DNA of 64,000 nucleotides from Magnetococcales bacterium. GTDB lineage: Bacteria; Pseudomonadota; Magnetococcia; Magnetococcales; Magnetaquicoccaceae. Both the position numbers and the translations under genes were made by a program. The DNA lies in NCBI GenBank assembly GCA_015231755.1, contig JADGAZ010000006.1, positions 62,001 through 126,000 of the forward strand, given 5' to 3'. Positions 59,026 through 64,000 of the stretch are shown here, piece by piece; the first letter of the stretch is position 1, and every line of letters begins with the position of its first letter. The notes beneath the pieces are model-generated. The model saw nothing but the letters and a program-made list of their open reading frames with translations. It was not told the DNA's origin and did no database searches.

Positions 59026-60546
59026 ATGAAGGTAGGACGTTCGTGTTGTGTGGCCCTGTTGGCGGTGGCCGCATTCCTGACCCCGGATTCAAGTGTGCGC
59101 GCCGAGACGTTGCGCGAGGCGGTGGATGGAATTTTGCAACGCCATGATCGCATTCTGGCCGCCAGGGCCGATGTCTCCGCCAGCGACGAGCGGGTTTCGG
59201 AGCGGTTCAAGACCAGTTTCTTGCCCACGTTGAGCCTCACCGGCCACTATGGCCATGAGCGTCGCATGCAGAAGAGTCCCGGAACCAACACCGACATGGA
59301 GTCCAGGGAGTTGGATGTGCGGTTGACCCAACTGCTGTGGGACTTTGGCAAGGCCAACGCGGCGGTGGATGTGGCCCGGTTGCAAAAAGACCAGACTGTG
59401 GCCGCCTTGGATACCGCTCAACAGAATCTGATTCTCGACGCGGCCACGGCCTACTATCAATTGCGGCGCACCAACAATGTGCTGCGGTTCGCGCGCCAAT
59501 CCGTGGAGAATATCAAGCGCCAGGGCGAAGTCGAGGATGTGCGTGTCGCCTTGGGTCGTGGTTACTCCACCGACGTGTTGCAGGTCAAGACCCAGTTGGC
59601 CGGGGCGCGGGCGCGGGAGGTGCAGGCCACCGGAGCCGTGGCCCAGTCCGAAGAGCGTGTACGCACGGTCTTTTTGCGAGAGGCGGTTGAAATCCTCAAG
59701 TTGACCCCTCCGGACGAATCCTTCCTCAATAATCTCCCCAAGAGTGTGGATGACTCCGTGGCCGTTGGAGTCAAGAAGAATCCCCAGTTGAATCAATTGC
59801 GTCTTCTTGCCGACATGCTGGTTTCCCAGAAGCGGGCCGTGGAACGCAACAATTTCTTTCCCACCATCAACGGTATTGTGGAGCGCAAGTTCAAGGACAA
59901 GGTCCAGGGTGTGGACGAGTTCGAGGACGAAACCTTTGGCAAGGTGGAGATGAACTATCCCCTCAACCTGGGCATGGCCTCCTTGAACAGCGTTTCGGCG
60001 GCAGGACAGGATCTGGAAGCGGCCCAGCGTCGTTATGACGATACCCGTCGTCTGATCGAGGAGCAGGCCCGGGTGGCTTGGCACAACCTCAACACCGCCC
60101 GCGCCAATGCCGAGTTGCTCAACAGTCAAGCCAACATTGCCCAGAAGTTCTTAGAGTTGGCCCGGGAAGAGCGCAAGATGGACAAGCGTACCCTGCTGGA
60201 CATCCTCAACGGTGAAACCGCTCTGATCAATGCCCGTTCGGATGCGGCCTCGGCGGATACCGACGTGATCATCGCCGGTTTCACCTTGTTGCAGGCCATG
60301 GGTTCTTTGGAGCCTGGGGTTTTGGAAAGCGGCAAGGGTGCCCCGGCCAAAAATGATGCCAATGCCATGCCTTCTTCACCGGTTGGCGGCGCGGTGAACA
60401 AACCGGCTCCGGCTCCTGCCAAACCCCAGGAGGCGGCCAAGAAACCCGCTGACAAGGAATCGGACAAGAAATCGGCTGCCACCCCGGACAAGAAATCCGG
60501 CAAGGCCGACGCCAAGAAACCGGCAGTGCAAAAACCGACTCCATGA
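59026..60546 (+). CDS. TolC-family outer membrane protein of the type I secretion system
   Basis: 506 residues. Signal peptide (VALLAVAAFLTP, cut near VRA), then two repeats of the outer-membrane efflux protein fold: ETLREAVDGILQRHDRI and VTQLLWDFGKANAAVDVA in the first half, AVGVKKNPQLNQLR and TRRLIEEQARVAWHNLNTA in the second. Residues from about 436 form an unusual Lys/Ala/Pro-rich tail, absent from ordinary TolC. AAGGAG precedes the ATG. The stop overlaps the ABC gene start (ATGA). It would be the outer-membrane duct for the giant RTX protein. Confidence 0.9.
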   Translation: MKVGRSCCVALLAVAAFLTPDSSVRAETLREAVDGILQRHDRILAARADVSASDERVSERFKTSFLPTLSLTGHYGHERRMQKSPGTNTDMESRELDVRLTQLLWDFGKANAAVDVARLQKDQTVAALDTAQQNLILDAATAYYQLRRTNNVLRFARQSVENIKRQGEVEDVRVALGRGYSTDVLQVKTQLAGARAREVQATGAVAQSEERVRTVFLREAVEILKLTPPDESFLNNLPKSVDDSVAVGVKKNPQLNQLRLLADMLVSQKRAVERNNFFPTINGIVERKFKDKVQGVDEFEDETFGKVEMNYPLNLGMASLNSVSAAGQDLEAAQRRYDDTRRLIEEQARVAWHNLNTARANAELLNSQANIAQKFLELAREERKMDKRTLLDILNGETALINARSDAASADTDVIIAGFTLLQAMGSLEPGVLESGKGAPAKNDANAMPSSPVGGAVNKPAPAPAKPQEAAKKPADKESDKKSAATPDKKSGKADAKKPAVQKPTP

Positions 60547-62216
60547 CGGTTCTGCTCAAGCAACTGTTTTCCCGCCCTCTGTTCGCGGTTGAGCTTCTGG
60601 CGGTCTCCCTGTGCATTCATCTGCTGGGGTTGGCCTCTTCGGTCTACGTGATCCAGGTGCTCAACCGCTATGTCTCCCACGGACTCGATTCCACACTGGT
60701 CACCCTGACGAGCGGGGTGATTCTTTCGGTGGTGATGGAGTTCGGTTTTCGTCAGGTCCGCACGAAACTCGCTCAGGGCGTGACGGTGCGTCCGGATTAT
60801 CAACTGGGCGTCCGTCTCTTCGAGCGGGTTGTCACCACCCGCGCCGGCAGCATTGATCGTCTTGGACCCGCTTCCCAGCGGGAGGTGGTGGCCAGTCCGG
60901 GCGTGGTGGGGCGCATCCATGGCCCGGCCAATCTGGTGGCGTTGATCGATGTCCCCTTTGCCCTGGTGTTTGTCAGCGTGCTGTTCATGGTGCAACCCCC
61001 GCTGGGTTTGGTGGCCTGCGGCTTTTTGACATTGGCTTTTCTGGTGTCGATTCTGGGTCATCCCTTTTTGCGCGGACTGCTCAAGGAGCACTCCGTGGCC
61101 AGCGCCGAAGTGGGTGCCTTGGGGGGATCCTCCATGCGGGCCGCGGACGCGGTGCGGGCCTTCAATGCCGCCGGTTTTCTGCTGCGTCGTTTTCGGGATC
61201 GTCATGCCGGCGCGATTCAGCTTCAGCGCCGGATCGAGGCCAGACGGGAGTTGATCCAGACCGCGGCCCAGTCCCTCGGCGCCTTGATGAGCGTGTTCGT
61301 GATCGCCGAAGGGGCCAGACTGGTGGTCGCCGGACAAATGGATGTGGGCTTGCTGGTGGGCTCGAATATTCTGGCTTCACGGGCCATGGCCCCGATTCTG
61401 CGATTCGCGCAACTGGGCGCCGCCCTGACCGAGGCCCGGCGTGCCATGGAGACCTTGGGGAGTTTTTCCCGTCTGCCACTGGAACGGGCCGGCGGCGCTT
61501 TGGTGAAGAATTATACCGGTCGTCTGGAACTCAAGGAGATCGCCTTCGCCCACGACGACGGCTCGGATCCCTTGTTTGAATCCCTGACGCTGACCCTGCC
61601 TCCCGGCTCTTCGCTGGTGGTTTCCGGCGCCAACGGTACGGGCAAGACCACCCTGGCCCGGATCCTGTTGGGCTTGCTGGAACCGACCCGGGGACAGATC
61701 CTGGTGGATGGAGTCAATCTGGATCAGCTTTCCCTCGCCTGGTGGCGGCGACAGGTGGTGTATCTGCCCCAGGAGCCGGAATTCATCGAAGGAACCATTC
61801 GTGACAATCTCACCTCCCTGGATCCGGAGTGGAGCGAGGAGGGCATGAACGTGGCCATCGCCGAAGCGGGCCTGGCCAAATTCCTCCACGACAGCCCCAA
61901 GGGATTGGATACCCCGTTGATCAACGGTGGCACCCATCTGGCCGTGGGCATCCGCAAACGGTTGGCCCTGGCCCGGGCGTTGGGTGGCGAGTCCCGGTTG
62001 GCGGTTTTCGACGAGCCGCTGGAAGGCATGGATCTGCCGGGACGGGAGGCGGTCACCACGGTACTGAGCCGCATGGCCCGCATGGGTCGGAGCGTGATCG
62101 TTTTTTCTCACGATGCCACCTTGATCCGGGGGGCGGATCTGATTTTGAACCTCGACAAGAAACCGGTTCCCGAACTGCGCGTCAAGGCGCCCCGCCCGCC
62201 GGAGAACACGCCGTGA
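60543..62216 (+). CDS. Type I secretion ABC transporter (permease-ATPase fusion)
   Basis: 557 residues, PrtD/LapB-like without an N-terminal C39 peptidase domain. About five to six membrane helices (residues 12-330), then an ATPase domain with Walker A GANGTGKTT, Q-loop YLPQEPEF, Walker B LAVFDEP and H-loop FSHD. The ABC signature, normally LSGGQ, reads LAVGI (in THLAVGIRKRLALARAL), an unusual loss of the conserved Ser and second Gly. It could still work if the asymmetry of the site is tolerated. The start overlaps the tolC stop, and HlyD overlaps its end (GTGA), so the three are translationally coupled. Confidence 0.88.
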   Translation: MTVLLKQLFSRPLFAVELLAVSLCIHLLGLASSVYVIQVLNRYVSHGLDSTLVTLTSGVILSVVMEFGFRQVRTKLAQGVTVRPDYQLGVRLFERVVTTRAGSIDRLGPASQREVVASPGVVGRIHGPANLVALIDVPFALVFVSVLFMVQPPLGLVACGFLTLAFLVSILGHPFLRGLLKEHSVASAEVGALGGSSMRAADAVRAFNAAGFLLRRFRDRHAGAIQLQRRIEARRELIQTAAQSLGALMSVFVIAEGARLVVAGQMDVGLLVGSNILASRAMAPILRFAQLGAALTEARRAMETLGSFSRLPLERAGGALVKNYTGRLELKEIAFAHDDGSDPLFESLTLTLPPGSSLVVSGANGTGKTTLARILLGLLEPTRGQILVDGVNLDQLSLAWWRRQVVYLPQEPEFIEGTIRDNLTSLDPEWSEEGMNVAIAEAGLAKFLHDSPKGLDTPLINGGTHLAVGIRKRLALARALGGESRLAVFDEPLEGMDLPGREAVTTVLSRMARMGRSVIVFSHDATLIRGADLILNLDKKPVPELRVKAPRPPENTP

Positions 62217-63523
62217 GCCGGTCAGCGGAGAGCACCGTCAAGGCCGACGACATCGACGATGGGGTGGGATGGACCCATCATCTGGTGGTATTGCTTTTTA
62301 TTGGTTTGGTGGCCTCCTTGATGGTCTGGGGGGCATGGGGGCTGCTTGATGTGGTGAGCTTTGCCCAGGGTGAGGTGATCCCCTCCACCCAGATCAAACA
62401 GGTGCAGCACCTGGAAGGGGGGGTGATTCGGCGCATTCTGGTCAAGGAGGGGGAGTCGGTACGCAAGGGACAACCCCTGGTGGAGTTGGAAAGCGTGGCC
62501 AGCGATGCCGATGTGGGGGAGTTGTCGGCCCGTCTGGCCTCTTTGGAGGTGGATAACGCCCGCTTGCAAGCCGAGATCGTTAGTGCCAACACCCCGAATT
62601 TTCCGGCGGATCTGAAGAAAAATCATCCGGATCTGGTCAAGCGTGCCGAAGAGTTGTTCGCCAGCAACCGTCATCGTCGCGAAGAGAAGCTCGCGGGCTT
62701 GCGGGAGAGTCTGGTGGGCCATCGACAGGCGGTGCAGGAGATTCAGACTCGCATCAAGAATAACAAAAAACGCCTCTCCCTGGTGGAAGAGCAGGTTTCC
62801 ATCAGCGGCAAATTGCTGGAAAAAGACATCACCAACCGTTACTCCCATCTGGATTTGCTCAAAGAGACCCACCAGATCAAAAGCGCCATCGAAGAGGATG
62901 GCATGGCCCAGTTGCGCGCCGAGGCTTCCGCCAAGGAGGCCCAGGCCAATCTGGCGGCGGTGGGGCATGAGTTCGAGGAGGCCGCACGGGAAAAATTGGC
63001 GGAAAATCGTCGCCAGATGACGGAACTGACGGTGCGTTTGCAAAAATTCCAGAACAATTTGTCCCGGACCGTGTTGACCGCTCCGGTGGATGGTGTGGTC
63101 AAGACCCTTTATCTGGTGACCGAAGGCGGGGTGATTCCCCCTGGTGGCACGGCCATGGATCTGGTGCCTGGTGAGGACCGGTTGGTGGTGGAGGCCAAAT
63201 TGCCGATTCAGGATATCGGTTATGTGAGCGTGGGACAGCCTGCGTTTGTCACCCTGACCTCCTCGGATGCCTCACGCTTCGGCAAGTTGTCCGGCACCGT
63301 GGTGCAGATCAGCCCGGACGCCTTGGCCACCAAGGAGGGCGTTCCTTATTACAAGGTGCGGGTGGAGACCGAGCATGCCTATTTTCAGAAAGGGAAAATG
63401 AACTATCGGCTGTTTCCGGGCATGGTGGTGCGCTGCGCCATTCATACCGGTCAGCGGTCGGTGTTGGACTACCTGTTTTATCCCTTCATCAATTTCATGG
63501 ATGCGGCGTTGACAGAGCGGTGA
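62213..63523 (+). CDS. HlyD-family periplasmic adaptor of the type I secretion system
   Basis: 436 residues. One N-terminal membrane segment (about 25-47), a lipoyl-like hairpin (GEVIPSTQIKQVQHLEGGVIRRILVKEGESVRKGQPL is the classic HlyD signature region), a long coiled coil (about 90-300), and the C-terminal beta-barrel (LTAPVDGVVKTL...GVIPPGGTAMDLVPGEDRLVVEAK, then IGYVSVGQPAFV). The GTG start overlaps the ABC stop; nothing upstream in this frame fits the family. It bridges the inner-membrane ABC and the TolC-like channel. Confidence 0.93.
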   Translation: MSRSAESTVKADDIDDGVGWTHHLVVLLFIGLVASLMVWGAWGLLDVVSFAQGEVIPSTQIKQVQHLEGGVIRRILVKEGESVRKGQPLVELESVASDADVGELSARLASLEVDNARLQAEIVSANTPNFPADLKKNHPDLVKRAEELFASNRHRREEKLAGLRESLVGHRQAVQEIQTRIKNNKKRLSLVEEQVSISGKLLEKDITNRYSHLDLLKETHQIKSAIEEDGMAQLRAEASAKEAQANLAAVGHEFEEAAREKLAENRRQMTELTVRLQKFQNNLSRTVLTAPVDGVVKTLYLVTEGGVIPPGGTAMDLVPGEDRLVVEAKLPIQDIGYVSVGQPAFVTLTSSDASRFGKLSGTVVQISPDALATKEGVPYYKVRVETEHAYFQKGKMNYRLFPGMVVRCAIHTGQRSVLDYLFYPFINFMDAALTER

Positions 63524-63621
63524 GTTTCCCGGCCTGATTGCTGGTCTCGGATGGCGGACGACCGATGGCCCGGACGACCGATGGCCCGGCAGGGCGGCGA
63601 GTCTTGGTCCGTGATGCGGAT

Positions 63622-64000
63622 TCAAATATCGGTGATGGGCAGGATGGTATCGTGATTCCAGGCCGCGTCGTCCCGATTGGGATAGTCGGTGGTGAAATGC
63701 AGACCCCGGCTTTCCTTGCGGTGAATGGCGGAACGGATGATGAGGGAGGCCACCAGGGCGATATTGCGCAGTTCCAGCAGATCCCGGGAGATGCGGCAGT
63801 TCCAGTAGTATTCGTTGATCTCTTCTTGCACCATTTCGATGCGGCGTCGGGCGCTGGCCAGACGACGGTTCGAGCGGACAATGCCCACATAGTTGCCCAT
63901 GAAACGGCGGATTTCGTCCCAGTTGTGGGAGACGAGCACCGCCTCCTGGCAGGGATGACAATCGAAGCTGTCCCACAACGGAATGTCGGGATGGGCGAAA
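63622..64000 (-). CDS. nadB: L-aspartate oxidase, C-terminal part (5' end beyond window)
   Basis: The last ~125 residues of NadB. The stretch IRRFMGNYVGIVRSNRRLASA, a helical region ending EEINEYYW, DLLELRN, and RSAIHRKESRGLHFTTDYP matches the FAD-fumarate reductase-type C-terminal helical domain of NadB. It catalyses aspartate to iminoaspartate for NAD synthesis. The frame is open to the window edge (AHPDIPLWD is upstream of the first start-like codon), so the gene is cut by the boundary. The 98 bases between hlyD and nadB hold no gene. Confidence 0.88.
   Translation of the reverse strand, partial: FAHPDIPLWDSFDCHPCQEAVLVSHNWDEIRRFMGNYVGIVRSNRRLASARRRIEMVQEEINEYYWNCRISRDLLELRNIALVASLIIRSAIHRKESRGLHFTTDYPNRDDAAWNHDTILPITDI

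Overview
The window is about 64 kb of GC-rich proteobacterial chromosome. The gene content best fits a magnetotactic coccus of the Magnetococcales (Magnetococcia/Etaproteobacteria) or a close relative: an autotroph using the reductive TCA cycle, with many c-di-GMP, chemotaxis and oxygen-sensing proteins and very large surface proteins. This placement is inferred from gene content. No magnetosome (mam/mms) gene and no rRNA lies in the window.

Layout. (1) 1-3500 is housekeeping: tadA (5' end outside the window), tRNA-Ser(GGA), the 4.5S SRP RNA, then dnaX-ybaB-recR. (2) 3500-23500 is a carbon-metabolism region. A two-subunit pyruvate:ferredoxin oxidoreductase sits behind a near-consensus promoter. 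It is followed by a degenerate EAL protein, an unknown protein, a soluble-type fumarate reductase pair, succinyl-CoA synthetase (sucCD) and 2-oxoglutarate:ferredoxin oxidoreductase (korAB). A pentapeptide-repeat protein, an SdhE-like protein, adenylate kinase, a K+-independent H+-pyrophosphatase and a monomeric NADP-isocitrate dehydrogenase complete it. Together they cover fumarate to succinate to succinyl-CoA to 2-oxoglutarate to isocitrate, plus acetyl-CoA to pyruvate, which is most of the reductive direction of the TCA cycle. ATP-citrate lyase is not in the window. (3) 23500-37400 is signalling and envelope: a hemerythrin, a decayed GAF-type sensor gene beside an orphan LuxR-type response regulator, an OmpA-like lipoprotein, a PAS-GGDEF-EAL protein, the divergent tesA/ybbA pair, a LOG-family protein, two convergent chemoreceptors that each carry a periplasmic CxxCH haem motif (one also with CZB-like and hemerythrin domains), and an Ala/Pro-repeat exported protein. 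(4) 37500-39600 holds tRNA-Lys(CTT) and an SLC13/SAC1-like transporter with TrkA-C domains. (5) 39630-63523 looks like one secretion operon: a small helical protein, an exported TPR-CHAT protein (putative caspase-like protease), a 4,998-residue FecR/Ig-like/RTX protein, and its probable type I exporter (TolC-like, ABC and HlyD-like subunits). The window ends in the 3' part of nadB on the minus strand.

The most notable material is the TPR-CHAT plus giant FecR-RTX plus type I secretion locus. Next come the paired haem chemoreceptors, one with a hemerythrin tail, which are good candidates for oxygen or redox taxis. Third is the non-canonical fumarate reductase, whose flavoprotein lacks the covalent-FAD histidine, with an SdhE-like protein of altered signature motif nearby.
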